From the NCBI RefSeq assembly GCF_038396635.1, contig NZ_CP121687.1, forward strand, positions 558,001 through 622,000: a DNA stretch of 64,000 nucleotides. Reading direction: 5' to 3'. The notes below the pieces were generated by a model. It did no database searches, was not told the DNA's origin, and worked only from the letters and a program-made list of their open reading frames with translations. Both the position numbers and the translations under genes were made by a program. Every line of letters begins with the position of its first letter. Positions within the stretch are counted from its first letter, which is position 1. The DNA comes from Defluviitalea saccharophila. GTDB taxonomy: Bacteria; Bacillota; Clostridia; Lachnospirales; Defluviitaleaceae. Shown here in pieces: positions 1-9,741 of this stretch.

Positions 1-856
1 GTACTTTTTTGATATTTGGAAGCTCAGTAAGAGAATTTACAATAGAATAAATTGTAAAGGTTTCTCCGGTAGAGCCTCCGCTATGTTTTGTTCTAAATTC
101 ATTGCTTAAATCCACATAGCAAATACCGTCTTTGGTTTCAATATCTTTAATAGTTGTTTCTGCAGGAACTGTTGGCAATAAGTTAGTGCTTTCGGGCCCC
201 TTAATCAATTGCTCAACAATATATTTTTCTAAAGGAACGTTGGGATTAACTTCTATGGTTCTTTCTTCTGCAACTAATTTTTCAGCATTTTTGTCAGAAA
301 AATATAATTCAACCGTCTGCAGATTGGATGTACTTAGAACAGTGGATGGCTCCAATACAATATCCTCTTGAGACATTGGTCCAATCGGTTTTCCATCGGT
401 ACCAACCAGCGGCTCTCCCTCAATGGCAATCTCTACTTGATTAATAAAATCAAATTCTGTCAATGTTTTGACCAAAGCAGCTCGAAGTAAAACTTGGTCT
501 TGAGCAGATAAATTATTATATTGAGAAGAAATATCAATCTCAAGAATATCTTTCTCCAATACCATACTCTTAATCTGTATATCTTGCGGAATAGGAGGCT
601 GAAGACCTACTGTTTTAGGAATCTTTTTTAATTCTTCAATAGAATACTTAATTAAGTCTTCTTTACTTTCCAGTTGTACCACTCGTCTTTCTTCGACCAG
701 CTGAGATTTATTGCTATTAATAAAGTATAATGTCAACTCTGTACCTTCAGCATTATTCACGTTATTGCTTGCCATTCTACAGCTTACCAAGGAAATCAGC
801 AGTATAAAAAAAGCTAGAACAGTAAATCCTAATATTATCTTCTTCTTCAATTTCAT
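1..856 (-). CDS. GerMN-domain lipoprotein (sporulation/spore germination type), C-terminus outside window
   Basis: The reading frame starts at ATG 856, behind a GAGGTGATAGA ribosome binding site, and stays open to the left edge, so about 285 residues are visible. Residues 1-26 form a lipoprotein signal: KLKKK, a hydrophobic run, then LVSC with the lipidated Cys near 26. Two GerMN-like repeats follow, at about 40-150 and 175-285. Each has the family pattern of an ELYF-type strand, a GP-x(n)-LLPTVP turn and a CYVDLS-type strand. GerM of Bacillus is a two-domain lipoprotein needed in sporulation and germination; the role here is inferred from that. It lies 117 bases downstream of the sensor kinase gene and may be cotranscribed. 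The exact function is uncertain, because GerMN domains also occur in non-spore lipoproteins. Confidence 0.85.
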   Translation of the reverse strand, partial: MKLKKKIILGFTVLAFFILLISLVSCRMASNNVNNAEGTELTLYFINSNKSQLVEERRVVQLESKEDLIKYSIEELKKIPKTVGLQPPIPQDIQIKSMVLEKDILEIDISSQYNNLSAQDQVLLRAALVKTLTEFDFINQVEIAIEGEPLVGTDGKPIGPMSQEDIVLEPSTVLSTSNLQTVELYFSDKNAEKLVAEERTIEVNPNVPLEKYIVEQLIKGPESTNLLPTVPAETTIKDIETKDGICYVDLSNEFRTKHSGGSTGETFTIYSIVNSLTELPNIKKV

Positions 857-973
857 TCTATCACCTCTAATGAGTATCAATTTTCATGCATGCATAGTTA
901 TAAAAGTACCTTGTACAGTTTCATTCATTATAAACCAATATCTTTACAATCATAACAAATAGATATTACAAAA

Positions 974-2416
974 CTATGAACTTTGTTTTAGAGGTATTCT
1001 TACAATAAATTCAGAACCTTCTCCTTCTTTACTGTTAACTTTGATACTTCCTTGATGCAGTAGAACGGTTCGATAAGTAATCGATAATCCCAGTCCAGTT
1101 CCCCCCGTTTCTCTATCTCTGGTTTTATCTACCCGATAAAAACGTTGAAAAATTTTATCCTGTTCTTCCTCAGGAATTCCTATTCCGGTATCCATAACCT
1201 TAATAAATGCATTTTGATGATCGGCATCCACTGTCACTCTTACAATTCCGTCCTCAGGAGTATACTTGATTCCATTTTCAACCAAATTGGATATCGCTAA
1301 AGTAAGTTTCATTTCATCTACTTCTGCGTATACATCTCTAAAGCTTTCATATATTAATTCAATATTTTTCTTATTGGCAAGAGGATGAAGACGTTTTAAT
1401 ATTTCTTGAATAAGCGTATTTAAATTTGCATTTTTGATTGTTAACGGTACTTCTTTCTGATCCAATTTTACTAAGAACAGAAGGTCATTTATAATAGCAG
1501 TCAACCTGTCTACTTCTGAATTAATATCCTTAAAAAATTCTTTATACATTTCTACTGGCACATCTTCTTGAAATAATAAAGATTCACTTAAAACTTTAAT
1601 AGAACTTAAAGGTGTTTTTAATTCATGAGAAACATTCGAAACAAATTCTTGCCTGGATTGATCCATTTTTAAAATTTGCTGTGTCATGTGATTAAAAGCA
1701 TTCCCTAATTCAGCTAATTCATCTCTTCCCTTAATTTCAATCTTTTGATCTAAATGTCCATCCGTTATTTTTTGAATAACTTTAAGCATTCTTTTTAAAG
1801 GATTGGTTATAATTCCTGAAGCAAAAAAAGCTAAAATACCAGTAATCAAACTCACTAAGATCGTTAATAGGTACAGTTGCCTTCTGATAGTATTCAAGGT
1901 TTTATTAACCATATCATCTATTGGAGCAGAAATCATTACAGCCCCTACTATTTTATTTTCATCTACAATAGAAGCCGCCGCATTAATGATATTATTGCTT
2001 TGTTTTTCTGCTTTGTCATTCCCTTGAAGTGCCTGAAGGATCTCTTTATATACATGAGTTTTTTTGTTTTCAGGAGTTTGGTCTATTCGATTAGAATCGT
2101 ACGCCTCAAATCCCTGTGCATCTACAACGATGACCCTAGCTTCAATTTCCTTGCTGGTTTGTTCCATTTCGTAGGAAAACAGTTCTTTTTTAGTATCGTC
2201 TAATAAGTATTTGCCTATAGCTATATGACCTGCTGTTACATTAGCTTGTCTTAGTAATTCTGCTTTTCGTTCTTCAATATAGTGATTTTCCAGCCTTTTA
2301 TATAAGGTCATAGAAAAAAGCATTAAAGGCAAAAAACTAATCAACATAAAAATAAATAGTATTTTCCATCGCAAGCTGTGAAATTGCTTAATCTCAATCT
2401 TTAAAATAATAACCAA
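974..2416 (-). CDS. HAMP-domain sensor histidine kinase (WalK/PhoR/ResE class)
   Basis: This is the membrane sensor kinase partner of the response regulator just upstream. A first membrane helix lies at about residues 17-38, an extracytoplasmic sensor region at 40-178, a second helix at about 181-203, and HAMP at about 204-256. The dimerisation H-box SHELKTPLSS carries the phospho-acceptor His264. The catalytic domain has an N-box (NLVENGIKYTP), a G1 box (DTGIGIP) and a GTGLGL box, so it should be active. The frame starts at a TTG (2416) inside the regulator's last codons, a 23-base overlap with only a G-run as possible ribosome binding site, so the start is uncertain and translation is probably coupled. 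It resembles WalK/PhoR/ResE kinases, but lacks an obvious PAS domain and the signal is unknown. Confidence 0.9.
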   Translation of the reverse strand: MVIILKIEIKQFHSLRWKILFIFMLISFLPLMLFSMTLYKRLENHYIEERKAELLRQANVTAGHIAIGKYLLDDTKKELFSYEMEQTSKEIEARVIVVDAQGFEAYDSNRIDQTPENKKTHVYKEILQALQGNDKAEKQSNNIINAAASIVDENKIVGAVMISAPIDDMVNKTLNTIRRQLYLLTILVSLITGILAFFASGIITNPLKRMLKVIQKITDGHLDQKIEIKGRDELAELGNAFNHMTQQILKMDQSRQEFVSNVSHELKTPLSSIKVLSESLLFQEDVPVEMYKEFFKDINSEVDRLTAIINDLLFLVKLDQKEVPLTIKNANLNTLIQEILKRLHPLANKKNIELIYESFRDVYAEVDEMKLTLAISNLVENGIKYTPEDGIVRVTVDADHQNAFIKVMDTGIGIPEEEQDKIFQRFYRVDKTRDRETGGTGLGLSITYRTVLLHQGSIKVNSKEGEGSEFIVRIPLKQSS

Positions 2417-3080
2417 CCCCCCATTTCGTGTGAATAAATTCCGGCTGGCTGGGATTTTTCTCTATTTTTTCTCGAAGTCTTCTCACATGAACATCAACGG
2501 TTCTAACATCCCCCGGATAATCATATCCCCATATAGTATCCAATAGACTTTCTCTGCTGTATACTTTTCCAGGATTAGACGCAAATAATTCCAGCATATC
2601 AAATTCCTTTGCCGTTAAGTTCACTTCTTTTCCTCCGACAAAGACCCTTCTGCTGCTAATCTCCATCTCTAAGCCATTTGTTTTTATTTTTTTCTTGTCA
2701 CTTACATTTTCTACATGGGTCACTCTTCTTAAGATAGCTTTTATTCTCGCCTTAAGCTCCAATATATTAAAAGGTTTTGTCAAATAATCGTCAGCACCAT
2801 ATTCAAGTCCCATAATTTTATCCATATCCTCTCCTTTGGCAGTAAGCATAATTATGGGCACATCGGAAAACTCACGAATTTGTTGACATACATTTAAACC
2901 ATCAATTTTTGGAAGCATCACATCCAGAATAATCAAATCATACTGATTGCTCTTAGCCATTTCCAGCGCTTCTTCCCCATCGTATGCAGCATCTACAACT
3001 AAATTGTCTTGCTCTAAACTGAACTTAATCCCTTTGACAATCAATTTTTCATCATCAACAACAAGAACCTTATTTCCCAT
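2394..3080 (-). CDS. OmpR/PhoB-family response regulator (WalR-like)
   Basis: The 228 residues carry a receiver domain (about 3-116) and a winged-helix DNA-binding domain (about 130-226). Phosphorylation-site residues are visible: the acidic pair D9-D10, Asp53 in ILDVMLP, Thr in MLTAK and Lys in LTKPF. The C-terminal domain has the TVDVHVRRLREKI recognition helix and ends in GVGYYF, as in WalR/PhoB/ResD. It starts 10 bases after the comEA stop and overlaps the kinase gene, so the pair is one transcriptional unit. The C-terminal HTKWGVGYYF is very like WalR, but walHIJ partners are not visible on the retained side, so I do not assign that name. The ribosome binding site GGGAGGATATT supports the ATG at 3080. 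Confidence 0.92.
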   Translation of the reverse strand: MGNKVLVVDDEKLIVKGIKFSLEQDNLVVDAAYDGEEALEMAKSNQYDLIILDVMLPKIDGLNVCQQIREFSDVPIIMLTAKGEDMDKIMGLEYGADDYLTKPFNILELKARIKAILRRVTHVENVSDKKKIKTNGLEMEISSRRVFVGGKEVNLTAKEFDMLELFASNPGKVYSRESLLDTIWGYDYPGDVRTVDVHVRRLREKIEKNPSQPEFIHTKWGVGYYFKD

Positions 3081-3090
3081 AATATCCTCC

Positions 3091-3756
3091 CTATCGTACA
3101 GTAATTTTGTCTTTTATCTTTTGGAAAGTTTTTTGCCCAATTCTTGATACATTCTGGATTTCTTCGATAGACGAAAAAGAACCATGGCTTTCGCGATATT
3201 CTATAATATTCTGAGCAATTACAGTACCAATTCCTGGCAAGGTCTGCAGCTGCTCTGCTGAAGCAGTATTAATATTTATTAGACCATTTGAGCTCTCCAC
3301 TGTAGAAGCCTTTCCCTCTCTATTTTCTACTTTTAAAGGTGATTTGTCAATTTCTTCTCCCTTTTTTGGCACATAAATTTTTTGCGAGTCATAGATTTTC
3401 TCGGCTAAATTTAATTGATTTAAGTCTGCATCCTCTAAAGCCCCTCCTGCCATATTCAAAACATCGATGATACGGCTTCCTTCATCTAAGGTATACACAT
3501 TAGGATTGTTTACAGCTCCGCAAATATATACAGTGCAAAACAAAGGCTTAGTTTCTTCTTCCTCTTCTGTTTCTTGTAGTTCAATAGTTTCGGACATTGC
3601 TTGAATAGGATGCTCCTCCTCTAATTCTATATTTGATTCCAGCATCTGTACTTCATCCGGCAAGATTTCTTCTTCAAATTTTTTATCAATGTATAATGTT
3701 CCACATATTGTAAATACTATTATAATGCTTGCATAAAGTATAAATTTCTTATTCAT
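3091..3756 (-). CDS. comEA: ComEA-type helix-hairpin-helix DNA-binding protein
   Basis: The 221-residue protein has an N-terminal membrane anchor (about residues 5-23), an acidic linker rich in Glu (25-70), an SLBB-like domain (about 72-130, CGAVNNPNVYTL to KIYVPKKGE) and a C-terminal tandem helix-hairpin-helix domain (about 158-221, beginning LININTASAEQLQTLPGIG). This is the architecture of ComEA, the surface DNA receptor for transformation, with the DNA-binding domain outside the membrane. No comEB or comEC is adjacent; instead the gene lies 10 bases upstream of the response regulator. The start ATG at 3756 has a strong AGAAGGAGG site. Identification rests on domain order. A role in DNA uptake is inferred, because many Clostridia keep comEA without proven competence. 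Confidence 0.88.
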   Translation of the reverse strand: MNKKFILYASIIIVFTICGTLYIDKKFEEEILPDEVQMLESNIELEEEHPIQAMSETIELQETEEEEETKPLFCTVYICGAVNNPNVYTLDEGSRIIDVLNMAGGALEDADLNQLNLAEKIYDSQKIYVPKKGEEIDKSPLKVENREGKASTVESSNGLININTASAEQLQTLPGIGTVIAQNIIEYRESHGSFSSIEEIQNVSRIGQKTFQKIKDKITVR

Positions 3757-3805
3757 ATATACCTCCTTCTAATAACTTTAATAATGCTAAAATGAATTAT
3801 TTCCT

Positions 3806-3834
3806 TTGCCTAAATATATTTTTTTTGTTATACT
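3806..3834 (+). promoter_or_regulatory. Candidate promoter of dacF
   Basis: TTGCCT (3806-3811) and TATACT (3829-3834) are separated by 17 bases and lie 34 bases before the dacF start. The -35 is imperfect and the -10 is one base from consensus. Confidence 0.5.
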
Positions 3835-3867
3835 GAAAACTGATACTATAATGAGAGGAGTTTGATA

Positions 3868-5253
3868 ATGTATTCTTCCCACTTTCTGGGCAGAAAAATA
3901 TCGTTATTAGTGATTTTGATTTTTGTGGTATCTTTTGTAAATTATATGCCATCTAAAATATTTGCCCAAAATGAGCCAATTATTCAATCGGATTCTGCAA
4001 TTTTAATGGATGCTAAAACTGGTGCTGTTTTGTATGAGAAAAATATTCACAAAAGACAATTTCCCGCCAGCATAACAAAAATTATGACTGCATTATTGGC
4101 AGTTGAAAATGGGAATTTAGAAGATATTATTACCTTTTCCCATAATGCAGTGTACAATATAGAGTTTGGAAGCAGTCATATAGGAATGAGGGAAGGGGAA
4201 CAAATTACTTTAAGAGATGCTTTGCATGGAATGCTTCTTATGTCTGCAAATGAAGTCTCCAATGGAATAGCAGAATATATTGACGGATCTATTGAGCAAT
4301 TTGCGGAACATATGACTATAAGGGCAAAGGAAATAGGTGCTTATAATACAAACTTTGTAAATCCTCACGGTCTCCATGACGAAAACCACTACACCACTGC
4401 ATACGATATGGCTCTTATTGCAAGAGAAGCACTTAAATATGATTCATTTCGCGAGGTCGTTGGAACTACTACATATACAATAGCTCCTACCAATCTTGTA
4501 GATGAACCAAGATATTTAGCCCATCAGCATAGGCTTTTCAATAAAAAGGCCTATCCTAATTCATATTATGAAGGCTGTATAGGAGGAAAAACAGGATTTA
4601 CAAACGAAGCAAGCCATACTTTAGTGACTTATGCAAAAAGAAATGGTATTGAACTGATTGTTGTAGTATTAAAGTCTGAAAAGCAGGCTATGTATGATGA
4701 TACCAGAACCTTATTGGATTATGGATTTGATAATTTTGAAGTGGTTACAATATTAAATAAAAAAACTCCGGTTGTGAGTGTACCGGTGGTGTCGATTATA
4801 AATGATAAAAAAGAATATCAAGGCAGCATTGAAGTATACGCCCAAGAGGATTTTGCATGTCTGATCCCAAAAGGTATATCAAAGGAGAATATCATTAAAA
4901 AAATATCCATTCCGGAAGAATTAACCACCCCTATTGAGAAAAACCAAGTGGCGGGCACAATGGATTTAATTCTTCAAAATAAAATGATCGGGCAAGTTAA
5001 TCTGGTAACTGGAGATAGTATAGAAATGCTTCAACCTGTTTTTTCAACTAAGGTTGAAGAAAAAATGTTTAAATATGAAACCTCTAATAAATATCTTCGT
5101 ATGTTTATTATGGTTATTTCTACTATATTGATTCTCTTTCTTCTATTTGGTGTTTTAGTTGTGATGATTAATTTATCAAGAAGACAAAAGCGAAGACGTT
5201 ACTATATGTCAAAGAACAGACTTAGATTCACAAAATATATGCAAAAAAGATAA
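3868..5253 (+). CDS. dacF: D-alanyl-D-alanine carboxypeptidase (DacF/PBP5-like, peptidase S11)
   Basis: This is a low-molecular-weight penicillin-binding protein that removes the terminal D-Ala from peptidoglycan stem peptides. A signal peptide occupies about residues 1-34. The three active-site motifs are present: S68-I-T-K71, SAN in MSANEVS, and KTG in GGKTGFT. A C-terminal beta-rich domain follows. A hydrophobic helix near the C-terminus and a strongly basic tail should anchor it to the membrane. I chose ATG 3868, behind GAGAGGAG with 7-base spacing, over an in-frame TTG six bases upstream that sits too close to that site. At 461 residues it is longer than most S11 enzymes because of the C-terminal helix. 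The gene stands alone on plus and ends at a shared terminator. The dacF label rather than dacA is by similarity and neighbourhood. Confidence 0.9.
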   Translation: MYSSHFLGRKISLLVILIFVVSFVNYMPSKIFAQNEPIIQSDSAILMDAKTGAVLYEKNIHKRQFPASITKIMTALLAVENGNLEDIITFSHNAVYNIEFGSSHIGMREGEQITLRDALHGMLLMSANEVSNGIAEYIDGSIEQFAEHMTIRAKEIGAYNTNFVNPHGLHDENHYTTAYDMALIAREALKYDSFREVVGTTTYTIAPTNLVDEPRYLAHQHRLFNKKAYPNSYYEGCIGGKTGFTNEASHTLVTYAKRNGIELIVVVLKSEKQAMYDDTRTLLDYGFDNFEVVTILNKKTPVVSVPVVSIINDKKEYQGSIEVYAQEDFACLIPKGISKENIIKKISIPEELTTPIEKNQVAGTMDLILQNKMIGQVNLVTGDSIEMLQPVFSTKVEEKMFKYETSNKYLRMFIMVISTILILFLLFGVLVVMINLSRRQKRRRYYMSKNRLRFTKYMQKR

Positions 5254-5276
5254 CGCTCGACGATTAGTCGAGCGTT
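5252..5276. terminator. Bidirectional terminator between dacF and rsfS
   Basis: A perfect 10-bp stem (AACGCTCGAC with its complement) surrounds a 5-base loop between convergent genes. The minus-strand side is followed by ATCTTTTTTG and the plus side by TTTATA. Confidence 0.85.
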
Positions 5277-5635
5277 TATAATGTATCTAAAGAAATTGTA
5301 GGAGCATCTCTCCATAATCTTTCAAGGCAGTAAAAGTCTCTTACTTCTTTATCGAAAACATGGATCACTACCGAGCCAAAATCTAATAATATCCACCCAG
5401 ATGAATGATACCCTTCTTTTTGAATCAATTTAAAATTATTCTTTAACAATTCTTCTTCTACTGCTTCTGCCATAGCTTGCACCTGATTAACATTCTTACC
5501 GGACGCAATAATAAAATAATCTGCAATTACAGATACTTCGTGTATATCTAAGACTTTTATGTCCTCTCCTTTTTTATCTTCCAATGCATGATATGCAATC
5601 TTAATAATCTCTCTTGATTGTTCCAATTGATTCAA
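5276..5635 (-). CDS. rsfS: Ribosomal silencing factor RsfS (Iojap/YbeB)
   Basis: RsfS binds ribosomal protein L14 and blocks joining of the subunits when nutrients are scarce. The 119-residue length is typical. Family landmarks are KVLDIHEVSVIADYFIIASG near the middle of the first half, then the W-I-L-L-DFGSVVIHVF strand and the closing DFYCLERLW. The start is a TTG at 5635 with a strong AAAGGAGG site seven bases away; no ATG fits. It begins two bases after the yqeK stop, in the conserved nadD-yqeK-rsfS order, so it is very likely cotranscribed with them. Confidence 0.95.
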   Translation of the reverse strand: MNQLEQSREIIKIAYHALEDKKGEDIKVLDIHEVSVIADYFIIASGKNVNQVQAMAEAVEEELLKNNFKLIQKEGYHSSGWILLDFGSVVIHVFDKEVRDFYCLERLWRDAPTISLDTL

Positions 5636-5637
5636 TA

Positions 5638-6213
5638 TTAGTCCTCCTTTTTAGAATTAATAAACTCCAGTGCTTCTTTCGTTAATGGATGTATGGTTCT
5701 ATCGTTTTTTGCAAGATATTCAATAGTATTTCTTAAAGCTATTTCCATTGCTTTGTCTAAATCATTTGTAACATATCGTCTTACCTCTTCTAACCCTTTA
5801 AACGGTGTGCGATTAGGTTCTATATAATCTGCCAAATATATGACTTTTTCCAGTACAGACATGTCAGCTCTGCCGGTTGTATGGTACTTGATTGCATTGA
5901 GGATCTCTTCATCCTTTACGCCATACTCTCTTTTCGCTATTTCTGCTCCTAAAAAACTATGACTTAATTCAATATCCTCCAATAGGACTTCATCCATCGG
6001 TATATGAAATTCTTTACATAGACGAAGTTTTAGAGTATTCGGGATATCTTTTGCACAATCGTGAAGAAGCGCCGAAACTTTCACTTTTTCTTCATCTATA
6101 TTATATATATGCCCTAACTGGATTGCTGTTTCAAGTACTCCCAAAGTATGATTAAATCTTCCAGGAGAAAGAGCAGATTGAAGTTTTTCTTGCATCTCGC
6201 TAAATTTTAACAT
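5638..6213 (-). CDS. yqeK: HD-domain diadenosine tetraphosphate hydrolase YqeK
   Basis: YqeK family enzymes split Ap4A symmetrically into two ADP using a di-iron HD site. In these 191 residues the metal ligands are visible: His in RFNHTLGV, the HD pair in LLHDCAKD, His in ELSHSFLGA, His in IKYHTTG and the Asp of LADYIEPNR. The last motif is diagnostic of the family. It sits between nadD and rsfS, the usual arrangement in Firmicutes. The ribosome binding site AGAGGGATGAAAA fits the ATG at 6213. Confidence 0.94.
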   Translation of the reverse strand: MLKFSEMQEKLQSALSPGRFNHTLGVLETAIQLGHIYNIDEEKVKVSALLHDCAKDIPNTLKLRLCKEFHIPMDEVLLEDIELSHSFLGAEIAKREYGVKDEEILNAIKYHTTGRADMSVLEKVIYLADYIEPNRTPFKGLEEVRRYVTNDLDKAMEIALRNTIEYLAKNDRTIHPLTKEALEFINSKKED

Positions 6214-6225
6214 TTTTCATCCCTC

Positions 6226-6855
6226 TTATGAATACAATTTGAACTTATAGATATAGTTTTCAACAGATTCGGGCAATAAGTATTTTATTGGCATTCCTTT
6301 TTTTACCCTCTCTCGAATATTAGTAGAAGAAATTGAAAGAGCAGGAACTTCCAAAAAATGAATCTTTGACTGATAATAATTTCTAATAATCTCTATTCTT
6401 TCAATGAGCTCCTCTTTATGATATTCTGGTCTCGTTACTGCAACAAAGGTACACAGTTTAAGCAGCTCTTCTGCATCTTTCCAAGTAAAAATATGGCTCA
6501 GTGCATCTGCTCCGGTAATAAAATAAAGTTCTATAGTCGTTCCATAGATTTTAATGAGATCTTTAATCGTATCGATCGTATAGGTAATGCCTTTACGGTC
6601 TATTTCCAGCCTCGAAACGTTAAAATGAGGATTAGTGGCAGTAGCCAGCACACTCATTAAATATCTGTGTTCGCTATGAGATATATTTTCTTCAGATTTG
6701 TGAGGTGGATGACCTGTAGGCATAAACAATACCTGATCTATATTGAATTCATATCTTACAGCTTCAGCAGTAACTAAATGTCCATAATGAATCGGATCGA
6801 AAGTTCCTCCCATAATTGCTAGAGATTTAGGAACTTGATCAATTACATTCCTCAT
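6226..6855 (-). CDS. nadD: Nicotinate-nucleotide adenylyltransferase
   Basis: NadD joins nicotinate mononucleotide and ATP to make deamido-NAD, the step before NAD synthetase. The nucleotidyltransferase signature [12 protein letters not shown] lies at about residues 16-27. The second ATP-binding motif is [11 protein letters not shown] near residue 175. [10 protein letters not shown], which contacts the nicotinate ring, is also present. At 209 residues it is the usual size. About fourteen residues precede the first beta strand, slightly more than in most homologues, but the AAAGGA site agrees with the ATG at 6855. The gene heads the nadD-yqeK-rsfS group. Confidence 0.95.
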   Translation of the reverse strand: MRNVIDQVPKSLAIMGGTFDPIHYGHLVTAEAVRYEFNIDQVLFMPTGHPPHKSEENISHSEHRYLMSVLATATNPHFNVSRLEIDRKGITYTIDTIKDLIKIYGTTIELYFITGADALSHIFTWKDAEELLKLCTFVAVTRPEYHKEELIERIEIIRNYYQSKIHFLEVPALSISSTNIRERVKKGMPIKYLLPESVENYIYKFKLYS

Positions 6856-6893
6856 AATCGTGCTTGTCCTTTCGTAGATTAAATCTTAAGACA

Positions 6894-7187
6894 TTATTTC
6901 GGCAATTCAATCGACGGTTTTTCTTTAGACGGTCTATATAAAACAATTTTCTTTCCAATGACCTGAACGGGTTCTGAATGGGTTCTCTCATGAAGTATAT
7001 CACAAACTTCCCTAGGAGACATCATGCAATTATTTAAAACATTAATTTTTATAAGTTCCCTTTTTTCTAAAGCATCATCAATCGCCTGTGTTAAATCGGG
7101 TGTTACGCCCCCTTTTCCAACTTGAAAAATAGGATCTATGCTATTGGCTAAACTTCTAAGATAAGCCCGTTGTTTACTTGTAAGCAT
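6894..7187 (-). CDS. yhbY: YhbY/CRS1-YhbY RNA-binding protein
   Basis: This 97-residue protein is a stand-alone CRM domain, an RNA-binding fold linked to ribosome assembly. It shows the family opening LTSKQRAYLRSLAN, the GKGG loop in VGKGGVT and the ELIKINVLNN helix-strand. I place the start at ATG 7187 because a full AAGGAGG site lies eight bases upstream. An in-frame ATG twelve codons earlier has no such site. It is placed between obg and nadD, as in many Firmicutes. The GKGG RNA-binding loop is intact. Confidence 0.93.
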   Translation of the reverse strand: MLTSKQRAYLRSLANSIDPIFQVGKGGVTPDLTQAIDDALEKRELIKINVLNNCMMSPREVCDILHERTHSEPVQVIGKKIVLYRPSKEKPSIELPK

Positions 7188-7248
7188 ACTATTTACCTCC
7201 TTCGAAACAATAATGCCGGACATATGTATACGGCTTTATTATATAATA

Positions 7249-8544
<1,296 letters not shown>

Positions 8545-8623
8545 TTATTAAAAATCCTTATTATTATTCGTAATAAAACTACGGATTATAACGATTTTAC
8601 ATTTTTATATTATATGATATTAA

Positions 8624-8657
8624 AAAAGGTTTCAAATGAATTCATTTGAAACCTTTT
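8624..8657 (-). terminator. Terminator of rplU-prp-rpmA
   Basis: A perfect 34-base inverted repeat begins seven bases after the rpmA stop. On minus its second arm runs into CCTTTTTTAATATC, a Rho-independent terminator. Confidence 0.85.
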
Positions 8658-8663
8658 AGACTA

Positions 8664-8954
8664 TTATTGTGCTATGTCAACTGGATATACGGAAACTTGT
8701 TTTTTGTCTCTGCCTTTTCTTTCAAACTTTACACGTCCGTCAATTAAAGCGAATAAAGTATCGTCTCCGCCTCTTCCAACATTATTACCCGGATGAATTT
8801 TTGTTCCTCTTTGTTTATATAAAATATTTCCCGCTTTAACAAATTGTCCATCTGCGCGCTTTGCACCTAGTCTTTTGGATTCAGAATCACGACCGTTCTT
8901 AGATGAACCTACTCCTTTTTTATGTGCAAAAAATTGAAGATTCATTTTCAACAT
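8664..8954 (-). CDS. rpmA: 50S ribosomal protein L27 with cleavable N-terminal extension
   Basis: L27 reaches toward the peptidyl-transferase centre of the 50S subunit. The 96-residue sequence has the core [21 protein letters not shown] and the C-terminal half found in all L27 proteins. Before the core it carries MLKMNLQFF, the Firmicutes-type extension. In Staphylococcus the Prp protease removes this extension, cleaving after LQFF; prp lies four bases upstream here. A GGGAGG site supports the ATG at 8954. Confidence 0.97.
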   Translation of the reverse strand: MLKMNLQFFAHKKGVGSSKNGRDSESKRLGAKRADGQFVKAGNILYKQRGTKIHPGNNVGRGGDDTLFALIDGRVKFERKGRDKKQVSVYPVDIAQ

Positions 8955-8957
8955 GCC

Positions 8958-9296
8958 TTACACCTCCCTGTACGAAATGTGTATATACTTTTTATAATCT
9001 TTTTGAATATTTGTTATTCCCAATTCTAATGCCTGTAATAACAGCAGAGTTTCTTTAGTAACATTCGTTCTGGTAGATTCAGGCAAGATACACTTTAAAA
9101 ATCCACCTTCATCTTCATATTTAACCTCTATCGTGTCACAGGTTAATTTTTTAATTGAATTGACTGTGTTAATAGCTAAAGCACTAACTCCAGCACATAC
9201 GATATCCGAACCATATTCCGAATATCCCGAATGACCGCTCATTTGAAACCCGCATAATGTCTTGGAAGAATTATAATAAAATTCAACCTTAATCAT
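8958..9296 (-). CDS. prp: Ribosomal-processing cysteine protease Prp (YsxB family)
   Basis: Prp trims the N-terminal extension of L27, a step required for functional ribosomes in Firmicutes. The 112-residue protein keeps the catalytic pair at exactly the staphylococcal positions: His22 in SGHSGY and Cys34 in IVCAGVSAL. The gene lies between rplU and rpmA, two bases after the rplU stop, and the L27 encoded next door has the matching cleavage sequence. The enzyme and its substrate are therefore cotranscribed. Function is transferred from the characterised family; the catalytic residues are directly visible. Confidence 0.94.
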   Translation of the reverse strand: MIKVEFYYNSSKTLCGFQMSGHSGYSEYGSDIVCAGVSALAINTVNSIKKLTCDTIEVKYEDEGGFLKCILPESTRTNVTKETLLLLQALELGITNIQKDYKKYIHISYREV

Positions 9297-9298
9297 AA

Positions 9299-9610
9299 TT
9301 AACCATTGATTGCTTCAATTTTTACTTTTGTATATGGTTGTCTATGACCATGTTTCTTGTGGTAACCTTTTTTAGGTTTATATTTATAAACAATGATTTT
9401 TTTGCCTTTTCCTTCTTCTACTACAGAAGCAGAAACACTAGCATTGTTTACAAAAGGAGCTCCTACAGAAAGGGAATCTTCTTTAGATACAGCAAGCACT
9501 TTATCAAAAGTGATTTTTTCACCTGCTGCAGCACCTAATTTTTCAACGTAGATTACATCGCCTTCTTGAACTCTGTATTGTTTACCACCTGTTTCGATAA
9601 TTGCGTACAT
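9299..9610 (-). CDS. rplU: 50S ribosomal protein L21
   Basis: The 103-residue protein matches L21 throughout: [18 protein letters not shown] at the N-terminus and [23 protein letters not shown] at the C-terminus, which binds 23S rRNA. It is first in the rplU-prp-rpmA operon. A near-perfect AAGGAGGTG site lies before the ATG at 9610, and a structured leader sits between promoter and gene, suggesting autoregulation by L21. Confidence 0.97.
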   Translation of the reverse strand: MYAIIETGGKQYRVQEGDVIYVEKLGAAAGEKITFDKVLAVSKEDSLSVGAPFVNNASVSASVVEEGKGKKIIVYKYKPKKGYHKKHGHRQPYTKVKIEAING

Positions 9611-9697
9611 GAGTACACCTCCTTAGACCGATACTCGCCGGATACGGTACTTCTGTGGATGAAGTTTAAACCTCTCCGAGCGGCTACATACTGAATG
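9611..9697 (-). ncRNA. Candidate L21 ribosomal protein leader
   Basis: About 85 bases lie between the predicted transcription start (near 9690) and the rplU start. On minus they contain a GCCGCTCGGAGAGG segment and a CCGGCGAGTATCGG segment immediately before the AAGGAGG site. These resemble the conserved L21 leader of Firmicutes, which is thought to bind L21 for feedback control. I identified it by position and partial resemblance, without a covariance model. Confidence 0.55.
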
Positions 9698-9726
9698 ATG
9701 ATAACATATGACTTTTTTTTTGTCAA
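9698..9726 (-). promoter_or_regulatory. Promoter of rplU-prp-rpmA
   Basis: On minus, a perfect TTGACA (9721-9726) is followed after 17 bases by TATCAT (9698-9703), one mismatch from TATAAT. The spacer starts with an A-tract. It lies in the gap after the rng coding region. Confidence 0.8.
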
Positions 9727-9741
9727 GGTTTAAGAGAAAAC

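Noticed and set aside
8624-8657. 34-base perfect palindrome as a protein-binding operator
   Set aside because: Its position after rpmA and the T-run on minus explain it as a terminator.
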